Shown one piece after another: positions 1 to 6,848 of a stretch of DNA of 32,010 bases; positions within the stretch are counted from its first letter, which is position 1; each line of letters begins with the position of its first letter. Both the position numbers and the translations under genes were made by a program. Source of the DNA: Bradyrhizobium hipponense (GTDB lineage Bacteria > Pseudomonadota > Alphaproteobacteria > Rhizobiales > Xanthobacteraceae); the NCBI RefSeq assembly GCF_008123965.1, contig NZ_VSTH01000007.1:85267-117276 (forward strand), in the 5' to 3' direction. The notes beneath the pieces are model-generated. The model was not told the origin of the DNA, searched no databases, and worked only from the letters and a program-made list of their open reading frames with translations.

Positions 1-22
1 AAGAAAACGCTGACCTAGTTTG

Positions 23-56
23 GCACCACGTGGTGCATGAGAATGACCACCGGTGG
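23..56. repeat. Pair of short palindromes downstream of qseM
   Basis: GCACCACGTGGTGC at 23-36 is a perfect 14-bp palindrome with a CACGTG core, and CCACCGGTGG at 47-56 is a perfect 10-bp one. Both share CCAC/GTGG half-sites and their centres lie 22 bp apart, about two helical turns. This is seen directly. A role as a protein-binding site is a guess; nothing else here tells what binds. Confidence 0.35.
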
Positions 57-62
57 AGCGGG

Positions 63-104
63 AGAAAATCGTTTCGGCTGCAAGGCTCTCGTCGGCGATT
101 TTCT
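63..104 (-). terminator. Possible terminator of qseM
   Basis: Arms AGAAAATCG (63-71) and CGATTTTCT (96-104) form a 9-bp perfect inverted repeat that starts two bases past the qseM stop. The stem is AT-rich with a 24-nt loop, so it is weak as an intrinsic terminator, though position and the U-rich side fit one. Confidence 0.35.
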
Positions 105-105
105 T

Positions 106-378
106 CTATTTTGAGCGAGCGCCGCGTAAGAGGCGCCCCTGCTCGGTCATCCACTTAGCGCGCGCTAAATGACTCTGGTATGCGTTGCGCGCACGGTCCG
201 GCTCACGCTCAGGATCGATATGCAGGACTATTCGAGCGACTTCCCGCCAGTCCGCGCCCTCACCCTCGGCTTGTAGAAGGCGAATGTACGTTACAACGTG
301 CTCCTCATCGTAAGACGTCAGCACAGACCCGGCGGGGGCCAGGTCAGCCACGTTAGGATCGAGCGGCGGGGTCTGCAT
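106..378 (-). CDS. qseM: QseM-like antiactivator, DUF2285 protein
   Basis: A 90-residue protein matching the short DUF2285 family that includes QseM of the Mesorhizobium symbiosis ICE. There QseM binds TraR and the excision activator FseA and so blocks quorum-induced excision and transfer. The core at about residues 17-76 has the pattern VLTSYDEEHVVTYIRLL, then GADWREVARIVLHIDP, then ARNAYQSHLARAKWM, typical of the family. The open frame runs upstream to 498, which would overlap the divergent gene. The ATG at 378 is preferred because it gives the usual length, starts next to the conserved part and leaves a 101-bp promoter region. The divergent XRE gene at 480 matches the qseM-qseC arrangement of these elements. 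Family membership is strong; the antiactivator role is inferred. Confidence 0.75.
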   Translation of the reverse strand: MQTPPLDPNVADLAPAGSVLTSYDEEHVVTYIRLLQAEGEGADWREVARIVLHIDPEREPDRARNAYQSHLARAKWMTEQGRLLRGARSK

Positions 379-430
379 GATCTTACGGTCGCGGAATCTA
401 CTATCTAACGGTTCATAGGGCCGCACTTTG

Positions 431-459
431 TTAAGTATATCGAGGTGCAATATACTGAA
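431..459. promoter_or_regulatory. Inverted-repeat operator between qseM and qseC
   Basis: Arms TTAAGTATAT (431-440) and ATATACTGAA (450-459) are inverted with 9 of 10 positions matching and a 9-bp spacer. It ends 20 bp before the qseC ATG in the 101-bp divergent promoter region. Size and place fit an operator for the small XRE dimer encoded next door, consistent with QseC autoregulation and control of qseM known in Mesorhizobium. The repeat is seen; the binding is inferred. Confidence 0.65.
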
Positions 460-479
460 CAAGCGGCATCTTTGCCCGC

Positions 480-710
480 ATGGATTTGCGGGAGACATTC
501 GCCACCAACTTGCGTCGTCTACGCAATGCGAGGGGATGGTCTCAAGACGAACTTGCTTTGGAGGCTGAGATAAGCAGGAGCTATCTGAGCCAACTGGAGA
601 AGGGCGTATACTACGTCAGCATAAAGGTCATTGGCCGCCTTGCCGATAAGCTCGACGTCGAGCCTGATGAGTTCCTAAAACGGATGGCAAAGAGAGGTCG
701 CGCCAAATAG
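480..710 (+). CDS. qseC: QseC-like XRE-family repressor/activator
   Basis: A 76-residue protein that is almost wholly one helix-turn-helix of the XRE/Cro type (about residues 8-62), with the recognisable WSQDELALEAEISRSYLSQLEKG core. It is divergent from qseM and has an inverted-repeat operator just upstream. That arrangement is the ICE control switch in which QseC sets the level of the antiactivator QseM. There is no clear Shine-Dalgarno sequence before the ATG, only GC-rich spacer, so translation may be weak. The stop codon is embedded in a perfect 11-bp hairpin. A generic XRE regulator is certain; the QseC name rests on the neighbour and the layout. Confidence 0.75.
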   Translation: MDLRETFATNLRRLRNARGWSQDELALEAEISRSYLSQLEKGVYYVSIKVIGRLADKLDVEPDEFLKRMAKRGRAK

Positions 711-720
711 GCGCGACCTC
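694..720 (+). terminator. Hairpin over the qseC stop codon
   Basis: GAGGTCGCGCC (694-704) and GGCGCGACCTC (710-720) are a perfect 11-bp inverted repeat with loop AAATA. The qseC stop TAG (708-710) spans the loop and the first base of the downstream arm. No T-run follows, so it may stabilise the mRNA end or act in rho-dependent termination. Confidence 0.55.
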
Positions 721-727
721 CCCGCGA

Positions 728-806
728 GCCGGGCCGAAGGCCCGGCGAGCGCCAGACGCGGATACGCGTCATCGCCGCCGATCCGTCTTGCCGGATCGGC
801 GGCGAT
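728..806. repeat. Three back-to-back perfect hairpins
   Basis: Three perfect inverted repeats follow each other: arms 728-735/739-746 (8 bp, loop GAA), arms 755-760/765-770 (6 bp, loop GATA) and arms 771-785/792-806 (15 bp, loop TCTTGC). They sit between the convergent qseC and DUF932 genes. The 15-bp arm pair is much stronger than chance. Role unknown; they may be terminators for both directions or a structured RNA. Confidence 0.6.
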
Positions 807-822
807 GCACTGGGGCTGAAAG

Positions 823-856
823 TGAGCCGCGCAAGCGTTCCCGATTGCGCGGCTCA
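823..856 (-). terminator. Terminator-like hairpin after the DUF932 gene
   Basis: Arms 823-834 and 845-856 form a 12-bp perfect stem with a 10-nt loop, five bases beyond the DUF932 stop codon. Read on the minus strand it is followed by CTTTC, a poor U-tract. Most likely a transcription end or 3' stabiliser. Confidence 0.55.
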
Positions 857-861
857 TGTGA

Positions 862-2058
862 TCAGATGGCCCGCTCCATCAGGCGCTTTGCTTTGCCTTC
901 CAGTTCAAGACGCGTGTCCTGATGAGCCTTGCCGCGAGCGAATGCGGTAATGCCCTGCACGAAATCGAAGATGCTTTCCGGCTTGCGATTTTCTTCGCCC
1001 AGAACGGTTTCGATGATTTTTGATGTCTCGGACTTGGAAAACCCGCCCCTGCGGAGAAAGCTCTCCCGGTCCTCGTCTGTGCGGGCAACGATCCGCTCCC
1101 GTGCGGCCTTGATACCGGCGACAAATGGCGCGGGTGAGGAATTGGCAAAGCTTGTCAACGCTGGCGCGGCCTCATGCGCGAAGCGCTGCGCTGCAAATTT
1201 GGAGTGGCGGATGGTGATCTCCTCGAAATTCTCGACACCCCAGAGATTGCGGTTCATGCAGACAGCCCGGAGATAGAAGCTCGCAATACCGAGCGTCTTG
1301 CTGCCAACCTCGCTATTCCAGCAGTAAAATCCCCGGAAATACAAATCCGGTGATCCATCGGCCAGGCGGCCCGCTTCGATCGGATTTGTGTCGTCGACCA
1401 GAAACAGAAATACGTCGCGGTCGCTGGCATAGAGTGTGGTCGCGTCTTTGGTCACGTCCACAAACGGATTGTGGGTCATGGTTGACCAGTCCATCACGCC
1501 CGGGACCTTCCAGCGCGTGTCACCCGTGCCATTGCCCGCGATCTTCATGACAGCCGCGACTAGTTCATGATCCCAGATGCGGCCGTAGTCCGGCCCGGTG
1601 ACGGCGCGAAGCTCGACCCGTCCGTTGTCGGCCTCCAAGGTTTTCACGAGCTCGGCGCGATGTGAAAGCAAGCCGTGTTGCAGGTTGATGGCCGATAGGG
1701 CCGCGGGAAGCTGCCGCAGATAGGATGTCGGCGCGCCGACCAACGTGCACAATTGGCCAAAGCTCCAATGTGTCGGCGCCACCGGCTCGTCACGTCCGGG
1801 CACCGCCAGCGCCAGCCGCTCGGAATTGTCGCGGTTCGCTTCCACCCGGATCGCCCTGCTCTCCACCGTCCGCGCCTGCGCGCGTCCGGCCCGTCCTCGC
1901 ACCGCTTCGTAGAGGTCCTGCAAATTCAGGTAACGCTCATCGTCCGGTCGCGCAAACCACTCGGAGGACACGCGGCCGATACGCTGGCCAAGCGATACAT
2001 CCACGCGGAAACCGCCTGACACAGGCTGTTCGCTTTGGGACAAGGTCATAATGTTCAT
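862..2058 (-). CDS. DUF932 family protein
   Basis: A 398-residue member of DUF932, a family found on plasmids, phages and ICEs and of unproven function; some phage relatives are thought to act in recombination or anti-host defence. It shows the usual family layout, with YLNLQDLYEAVRGRAGRAQ near residues 40-60 and the WSFGQLCTLVGAPTSYLRQLP segment at about residues 95-115. Later come DRDVFLFLVDDTNPI and GFYCWNSEVGSKTLG. The frame is open to 2277, but the ATG at 2058 has AAGGAAA eight bases upstream and removes a 73-residue low-complexity extension. In rhizobial ICEs this gene belongs with DUF736, DUF2493 and toprim genes, as here. Confidence 0.85.
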   Translation of the reverse strand: MNIMTLSQSEQPVSGGFRVDVSLGQRIGRVSSEWFARPDDERYLNLQDLYEAVRGRAGRAQARTVESRAIRVEANRDNSERLALAVPGRDEPVAPTHWSFGQLCTLVGAPTSYLRQLPAALSAINLQHGLLSHRAELVKTLEADNGRVELRAVTGPDYGRIWDHELVAAVMKIAGNGTGDTRWKVPGVMDWSTMTHNPFVDVTKDATTLYASDRDVFLFLVDDTNPIEAGRLADGSPDLYFRGFYCWNSEVGSKTLGIASFYLRAVCMNRNLWGVENFEEITIRHSKFAAQRFAHEAAPALTSFANSSPAPFVAGIKAARERIVARTDEDRESFLRRGGFSKSETSKIIETVLGEENRKPESIFDFVQGITAFARGKAHQDTRLELEGKAKRLMERAI

Positions 2059-2080
2059 GATCGTTTTCCTTTGGGCTGAG

Positions 2081-2106
2081 GTTGAAGCGCAGCGCTGCGC
2101 TGCAAC
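2081..2106 (-). promoter_or_regulatory. 26-bp near-perfect palindrome in the DUF932 leader
   Basis: The inner 16 bp (2086-2101) are a perfect palindrome; the outer GTTG and CAAC extend it to 26 bp with a single mismatched pair. It begins 23 nt before the DUF932 start codon, the same distance at which dyad-containing leader motifs begin before DUF736 and DUF2493. It could be an operator or a leader hairpin controlling translation. Confidence 0.5.
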
Positions 2107-2370
2107 CCTGCCCGTCGGCGAGACCTGGGGTAGCAAGGGCAAGGGCGGCAGGACGCGGAGGGGGATCACCCGCCTGCCAAGGGCGCGCCGAAGGCTGCGC
2201 GTCTGCACGCGCCTGACGACGACGTTGTCATAAAGATCCTTTGCGCGGAAGACCGGGGAGACCGCTCCGGCCGGCACACGAAGTGTGCTTCACCCTTGCC
2301 CGCGCGAGGGCGGAGCCCTTAGCAATCCCATAGAAAAACGTGCTCTTTCTGCTTTCTTCAAAGCGGCGCA
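2107..2370 (-). other. Leader and promoter region of the DUF932 gene, no gene seen
   Basis: No convincing coding sequence. A further inverted repeat GGCAGG/CCTGCC closes a 20-nt loop around 2150-2180. With the palindrome at 2081-2106 this makes a long structured 5' leader for DUF932, separated from the DUF736 gene by a strong terminator. Confidence 0.4.
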
Positions 2371-2407
2371 AGAAACACAAAAAGCCCCGCCTCCGAGGAG
2401 GCGGGGC
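2371..2407 (-). terminator. Rho-independent terminator of the DUF736 gene
   Basis: Read on the minus strand, GCCCCGCCTC, loop CTCG and GAGGCGGGGC (2407-2384) form a 10-bp GC-only-ended stem directly followed by TTTTTGTGTTTC. This is a textbook intrinsic terminator lying 18 bases after the DUF736 stop codon. Confidence 0.85.
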
Positions 2408-2424
2408 CGATGATCCCCGGGGGA

Positions 2425-2736
2425 TCAGTCGCCGTTGCGGCGCGACCAGATCAGGGTGAAGCCCTCGTCGCCTTCGACCTTCACCAGCGAGGCGTAGATC
2501 GGGGCCGGGAAGCTCGGATCGTCGAGCTTGACCGAGAGGTATTCGCGCTCGGTTTCGCGGCCGGTCTTCTTCCAGGCGGCGCCGAACTCGGTCACACCGG
2601 CGAAGATGCGGTAGTCGGGCGCTTTGTCATTGTCCTTCTCGGATGCGACGAGCCTTGCCTTGATGTTCAGCGTCAGCGTCTTGATGAAGCCGATGTAGCC
2701 GTTGTCCGAAGCAGTGAAGGTGCCGATGGTAGCCAT
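2425..2736 (-). CDS. DUF736 family protein
   Basis: A 103-residue DUF736 protein, a short family almost confined to alphaproteobacterial plasmids and ICEs and lacking a proven function. The family's start [21 protein letters not shown], the central [17 protein letters not shown] and the end [11 protein letters not shown] are all present. The open frame extends to 2856, but the ATG at 2736 has GGAG upstream and begins the conserved sequence. It has its own long leader with a conserved motif and its own terminator, so it is probably a single-gene transcript that can be strongly expressed. Confidence 0.9.
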   Translation of the reverse strand: MATIGTFTASDNGYIGFIKTLTLNIKARLVASEKDNDKAPDYRIFAGVTEFGAAWKKTGRETEREYLSVKLDDPSFPAPIYASLVKVEGDEGFTLIWSRRNGD

Positions 2737-2758
2737 GGTAAGTCTCCGTTTGTTGCTC

Positions 2759-2790
2759 GGGCCGCGCCCATCGCAGCCTCGATGGCGATC
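2759..2790 (-). promoter_or_regulatory. Conserved leader motif before DUF736 (copy 1)
   Basis: A 32-nt stretch with about 27 matches to 6558-6589. Both begin exactly 23 nt before a start codon (DUF736 here, DUF2493 there). On the minus strand it can fold as ATCGC/GCGAT and as GGGC/GCCC small stems. The match and spacing are seen; a regulatory role is inferred. Confidence 0.55.
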
Positions 2791-2832
2791 CTTGGCCCGT
2801 GGAGCGATCGGCCCGCAGCCTTTTAGGCCCGC

Positions 2833-2917
2833 AGCGCCAGCGGAGGACGGCGACAAGCCTGCTTTTTTGTCTCCCGCGAGGAATGCCGCCTCTTTGCGGC
2901 AGGGGAAAAAAGCAGGC
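2833..2917 (-). promoter_or_regulatory. Long hairpin and purine-rich motif upstream of DUF736
   Basis: GCCTGCTTTTTT (2857-2868) and AAAAAAGCAGGC (2906-2917) are a perfect 12-bp inverted repeat enclosing a second small stem (2884-2889/2896-2901). It lies next to AGCGCCAGCGGAGGACGGC (2833-2851), which matches 6641-6659 at 17 of 19 positions. The same order of parts precedes DUF2493. Confidence 0.5.
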
Positions 2918-3555
2918 GCAGCCGTTGCGGGAAGGCGATCGAGGCGTTAGCCGGCCCTCGGGCCTGATCAGCCCATTCGAGGTTGCGTTGGACGCGAGCC
3001 ATGAATGAACTGACGGAGAGAACTATGGCGACTGACACGAACGCAGCTCAAGGACTTGGGCTAGATCGATCGAACGCATGCTGACGCGCGCGCATCAATG
3101 GCAAGAAAGACGCGCCTCGGCAAACGCCAGCGAACCTCGTCGCATTTCCGCGTGCAGAGGCGACGGTACAGTGAAAGGTGCCGAAAGAAGGTGATCTCAA
3201 CTCGCACGGTCATCACGCGATCAAGGCGTACGGCCTCAATCGCCCGCTGCTGATGGACCAGCACGACACTGTGTTCCCTTGGCCACCGCGTACCTATGCG
3301 GATCTTCGGCCCCTTTTTCTCGGGGCGTAGTGACAGTGCGGCGAGAGCCCGCCAACAACATAGTCGAGGGAATGGATCGTTTCGCATGTTCTTTTGATCC
3401 GGCCGTCTCAACTCCGGGGGAGTAGATGCTCTCGTAATAACGCCCCCTCGCAGAGCGTGCGGCACGCCCGGCCTCGCGGGGAAAGGATGCCAAACAGCGG
3501 AGCGGCAGCGGGCGTGAACAATTTTCATGAGAATCTCATTGAGACACTATTTTTC
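2918..3555. other. Intergenic stretch before the fic gene, no sound gene
   Basis: No supported gene. A 27-codon frame starting at 3001 with an internal ATG behind GGAGAGAACT (MATDTNAAQGLGLDRSNAC) ends at 3084 and may be the stump of a lost gene. From about 3500 the DNA turns AT-rich towards the fic start, as expected of a promoter. Confidence 0.3.
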
Positions 3556-5175
3556 ATGGGATATTTAGATTTGAATGGTTTTTTGGCTCCCGCGAAGAGA
3601 ATTCTGGAAGCGGGATCTTTTTTCAGGAACCCTGCCGTGCGCGCACGATTTTCAGGACCAGTGAGCGTTTTTCACGACCGGCGGCTACCGGAGACGGCCG
3701 TTCCGGTGGGCTACGCCGCCCTGATTGACGCCTACAATCTGCCTGTCCCCGTTCCCCGGGCGCTTTCGGCGATCGGCACCAAGCACCGCATCATTGAACA
3801 GGCCGATTGGCACATCTATACGCCGCGTCATGCGCCTGAGGCCTCGCTCGAGGGGCACTTGACCTTTGCGCTCAAGTACGAGGGCTTGGATCTCGCCCTC
3901 CTGAAGCGGCTCTTCGTCGCCGTCAAGGACCAAGACGTCGCCGAGATTGTGCGGCAGAAGCCTACAGGGGTCTACACGCGCCGCATCTGGTTCTTGTACG
4001 AATGGCTGCTTGGCCGCGAGCTTAGTCTGCCTGCCGCGGACAAGGTCTCGTATGTAGATGCGGTCGACACCGACATCCAGTTCGGAGGCGCGGCGCGCAA
4101 TTCGGCTCGGCATCGCGTCCGCAACAACCTTCCCGGCACCCCGGAATTTTGCCCCCTCGTCTTTAAGACTTCTGCGCTCAACGACTTCATCGCGCAGGAC
4201 TGGAAAGAGCGCGCGCGCGCCGTCGTGAGCCAAGTGCCGAAGGATCTGCTTGCCCGCACCGCCGCCTTCCTTCTGCTGAGGGACTCGAAGTCTAGCTATG
4301 TGATAGAAGGAGAAAGGCCGCCGCAAGATCGAATTCAGCGATGGGGCCGCGCCATTGGCGAAGCTGGACGCGCACCGCTCGACGAGCAAGAGTTTCTTCG
4401 CCTGCAGCGCATTGTAATCGGGGACGAGCGTTTCGTGAAGCTCGGACTCCGCAAGGACGGCGGCTTTGTCGGCGAGCACGACCGCGACACGCAACGCCCC
4501 ATTCCGGATCATATCGGCGCGCGGCATGAAGACATCGCTTCGCTCATGGCTGGACTGATCGCTTTCGACCACGGCGCCGAGAATGACCTCGACGCCGTTA
4601 TCGCGGCAGCCGTGCTCGCGTTTGGGTTCGTGTATATCCACCCGTTTGAGGACGGCAATGGGCGCATTCATCGCTATCTGATCCATCATGTTCTCGCACG
4701 TCGGGGGTTCAACCCGGATGGCGTACATTTTCCCGTTTCCTCGGCCATCCTCGATCGGATCGCCGAGTACAAGAGCGTGCTTGAGAGCTACTCGGGCAGG
4801 CTGCTTTCCTGCATCCGGTGGGAGGCGACGCCAAGCGGCAACGTCAGTGTTCTCAACAATACGGCAGACTTCTACCGGTTCTTCGATGCGACGCCGCACG
4901 CAGAGTTTCTGTACGCCTGCGTGCGTCAGACGATAGATCGGGACCTTCCGAACGAAACCAGCTTCCTTCTCGGCTTCGATGCGTTCCGCGCCGGCATCGA
5001 GAACATGATCGACATGCCGGAGCGGACGCTGAACAATCTATTCGGGTTCCTCAGACAAAATCAGGGCAAGCTGTCACAGCGCGCGCGGGAGAATGAGTTC
5101 GCGGCGCTTACGGAGGACGAGGTCTCAAAGATTGAACATTTATACGCAGACGCGTTCGGCCAAAGCGGAGAGTGA
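3556..5175 (+). CDS. fic: Fic/Fido-domain protein, class II AMPylator type
   Basis: A 539-residue Fic protein. Such enzymes usually transfer AMP from ATP to hydroxyl side chains of target proteins. The active-site loop HPFEDGNGRIHR (residues 362-373) keeps the catalytic His and the whole canonical HxFx(D/E)GNGRxxR motif. An inhibitory-helix motif SYVIEG (residues 247-252; Glu251 would block the gamma-phosphate site) lies before the Fic core, which makes it class II, self-inhibited. The N-terminal 200 residues resemble the conserved arm of this subfamily. The frame is open from 3394; 3556 is chosen because homology starts there and AT-rich promoter-like DNA precedes it, with 3487 as the alternative. 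It faces opposite to the ICE genes on both sides, so it is probably inserted cargo. The target is unknown. Confidence 0.85.
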   Translation: MGYLDLNGFLAPAKRILEAGSFFRNPAVRARFSGPVSVFHDRRLPETAVPVGYAALIDAYNLPVPVPRALSAIGTKHRIIEQADWHIYTPRHAPEASLEGHLTFALKYEGLDLALLKRLFVAVKDQDVAEIVRQKPTGVYTRRIWFLYEWLLGRELSLPAADKVSYVDAVDTDIQFGGAARNSARHRVRNNLPGTPEFCPLVFKTSALNDFIAQDWKERARAVVSQVPKDLLARTAAFLLLRDSKSSYVIEGERPPQDRIQRWGRAIGEAGRAPLDEQEFLRLQRIVIGDERFVKLGLRKDGGFVGEHDRDTQRPIPDHIGARHEDIASLMAGLIAFDHGAENDLDAVIAAAVLAFGFVYIHPFEDGNGRIHRYLIHHVLARRGFNPDGVHFPVSSAILDRIAEYKSVLESYSGRLLSCIRWEATPSGNVSVLNNTADFYRFFDATPHAEFLYACVRQTIDRDLPNETSFLLGFDAFRAGIENMIDMPERTLNNLFGFLRQNQGKLSQRARENEFAALTEDEVSKIEHLYADAFGQSGE

Positions 5176-5486
5176 CCGACGCTACATCAGACCAGATTCA
5201 GAAGGCGCGCCTTGCGAAGACTATTTATTATCAGCTCGACGTTTCGATCCGAGCGGCTCTCGTTCTGGCGCTGGCAAAGAAAGGCCCGCCTGTGCGCCAA
5301 CAGAGTCACCTCATGCAGCCGATACTAACTGCAACACGAATGAGAGGGATGAATCGTGAGCCAACAATCGGCTCAAAAATTAGGCTGAGCTCCAACCAGG
5401 ACAAATCAAAGGGCCAGCACGGCGGTCGTCCCGGCTCAAACATGATGTTCCACGTGGATTTCGATGTATGGACCCAAACGCGATGA
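5172..5486 (+). CDS. Small ORF translationally coupled to fic
   Basis: A 104-residue frame starts at a GTG that overlaps the fic stop in GTGA, with GGAG just upstream, the usual sign of coupled translation. The first 45 residues (charged, then ALVLALAKKG) look protein-like; the rest is weaker and may be non-coding. No family is recognised. It could be an accessory or antidote partner of the Fic protein, by position only. It could equally be a chance frame over the end of an insertion. Confidence 0.4.
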   Translation: MTDATSDQIQKARLAKTIYYQLDVSIRAALVLALAKKGPPVRQQSHLMQPILTATRMRGMNREPTIGSKIRLSSNQDKSKGQHGGRPGSNMMFHVDFDVWTQTR

Positions 5487-5587
5487 ACGCGCGAGACAAA
5501 AACAATCTCCTATGAACTGCGCTTCGATGAGGGATTGGCGACATCTCGCGTTGCTCGCGCGAGCCACTTTTTGGCTAGAGTTGAGTG

Positions 5588-5609
5588 GGACGGCGCTCAC
5601 GCGCCGTCC
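5588..5609 (-). terminator. Hairpin over the DUF2493 stop codon
   Basis: GGACGGCGC (5588-5596) and GCGCCGTCC (5601-5609) are a perfect 9-bp inverted repeat with the 4-nt loop TCAC. The DUF2493 stop codon (5597-5599) is in the loop, as the qseC stop partly is in its hairpin. No U-tract follows. Confidence 0.5.
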
Positions 5610-6535
5610 TTGCCAAATTTCCAAACCGGAATGCCGAGTTTGTTCGCCTTGTCGGCGAGGTTGTCCTGTATGCCAGTGCCCGGGAAGTGCATGACTCCGA
5701 TTGGCATGGCTGCCAGCATGGCGTCGTTGCGCTTGAACGGTGCAGCCTTCGCGTGCTTCGTCCAGTCCGGTTTGAAGGTGACCTGCACTACCCTGCGATT
5801 GCTGGCCCACTTTGCAGCGATCAATTCAGCACCTTTCGGGGAGCCGCCGTGGAGCAGAACCATGTCGGGATGCTTCGCGTGAACCTTATCGAGCCGGTCC
5901 CAGACGAGCGAAACGTCGTTGAAGTCGAGCCCGCCGGTGAGCGCGATTTTCGGTCCGGCCGGCACCATCACCTCGGTTTCGGCCCGACGCTTGGCAGCGA
6001 GGAAATCGCGACTGTCGATCATCGCGGCGGTGAGCGTGCCGCGGTTGATGACTGATCCAGAACACGGCCGCCACAGCGAACCGGTATGGACTTCGAAGCA
6101 TTCGGCAGCCTGGTCGCGAAAGAGTTCCATGGCGTTGCGGCGCTCGACGAGCGTGACGCCCTCGGCGGTGAGCCGTTCTAGCTCGACGGATCGCACCTCC
6201 GAGCCGTCTTGCCCGCGCTGGCTCTTCTGCTGCGCCTGCTCATTTACGTCGAGCTCGCGTTCGATACGGTCCACCGCACGGTGGAAGAGATTGACGGCCG
6301 ACCAGAGCAAGTCGTCAAGATCTGGTTCGAGACGCGTGTCATCCAGTGTCGAGACTAGGGCATCGAAGATGTCGACGACAGCACCGGCGATCGCCTTGCC
6401 TTCTGGAAGCGGCCGTGCATCGGGTTCATCCTGCAATGGTCGATAGCCATAGAGCTGAAGCTCGTTGAGGACGTGATCGGTCGGAGACGGAACGTGCGGC
6501 GGTTTGAAATCCGCGTCGTCGTGGTCGGTCATCAT
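5597..6535 (-). CDS. DUF2493 / SLOG-family protein
   Basis: A 312-residue protein whose C-terminal part (about residues 195-310) is the YspA/cpYpsA-related SLOG domain, a Rossmann-like nucleotide-binding fold. KIALTGGLDFNDVSLVWDRLD, LLHGGSPKGAELIAAKWA and FKPDWTKHAKAAPFKRND carry the usual GG and GxPKGAE elements. The N-terminal half is helical and charged and shared by the ICE versions of this gene. SLOG proteins bind nucleotides or nucleotide-derived signals in several mobile-element and defence settings; this member's ligand is unknown. Tandem codons ATG-ATG at 6535/6532 leave the exact start open, and the Shine-Dalgarno sequence is weak. It has the same leader layout as DUF736. Confidence 0.85.
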   Translation of the reverse strand: MMTDHDDADFKPPHVPSPTDHVLNELQLYGYRPLQDEPDARPLPEGKAIAGAVVDIFDALVSTLDDTRLEPDLDDLLWSAVNLFHRAVDRIERELDVNEQAQQKSQRGQDGSEVRSVELERLTAEGVTLVERRNAMELFRDQAAECFEVHTGSLWRPCSGSVINRGTLTAAMIDSRDFLAAKRRAETEVMVPAGPKIALTGGLDFNDVSLVWDRLDKVHAKHPDMVLLHGGSPKGAELIAAKWASNRRVVQVTFKPDWTKHAKAAPFKRNDAMLAAMPIGVMHFPGTGIQDNLADKANKLGIPVWKFGKDGA

Positions 6536-6557
6536 GGGTGAGGCCCTTTGCTGGATC

Positions 6558-6589
6558 GGCCGCGCCCATCGCGGCCTTCGTGGCGATCA
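6558..6589 (-). promoter_or_regulatory. Conserved leader motif before DUF2493 (copy 2)
   Basis: Second copy of the 32-nt motif at 2759-2790, again 23 nt from the start codon. The ATCGC/GCGAT stem is kept although the loop bases differ, which hints at selection for structure. Confidence 0.55.
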
Positions 6590-6640
6590 CTTGACGGCGG
6601 GCGGAAGAGACCAGAACCCGAAGCGAAAGCGAAGGGCCGA

Positions 6641-6734
6641 AGCGACAGCGGAGGATGGCAGGGATGCGGCTATTTTGTTTCGCGATGCAAAGGCGCGAGG
6701 CGCGCCGGCGGAAAATAGCCGCAACCTCTGCCAT
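6641..6734 (-). promoter_or_regulatory. Long two-part hairpin upstream of DUF2493
   Basis: Inner arms GCGGCTATTTT (6666-6676) and AAAATAGCCGC (6712-6722) and outer arms ATGGCAG (6655-6661) and CTGCCAT (6728-6734) form a long stem. AGCGACAGCGGAGGATGGC (6641-6659) overlaps the outer arm and matches the copy before DUF736. The sequence of the arms differs from the DUF736 hairpin, while the position and the design are alike. Confidence 0.5.
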
Positions 6735-6848
6735 TGCAGGGCCGCACCCGCCTGCTGTCCGATCGCCTTTTAGAAGGCCTGGGGCGCGACTCTGTCCGGC
6801 GGCCGCGCCCCCAACAACCGATCGCGATGGCCTCTAAGCGCCCCCCGT

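Noticed and set aside
3685..4899. 404-residue open frame on the minus strand
   Set aside because: It lies wholly antisense to the fic gene, whose motifs are unmistakable; high-GC codon bias makes long antisense frames common.
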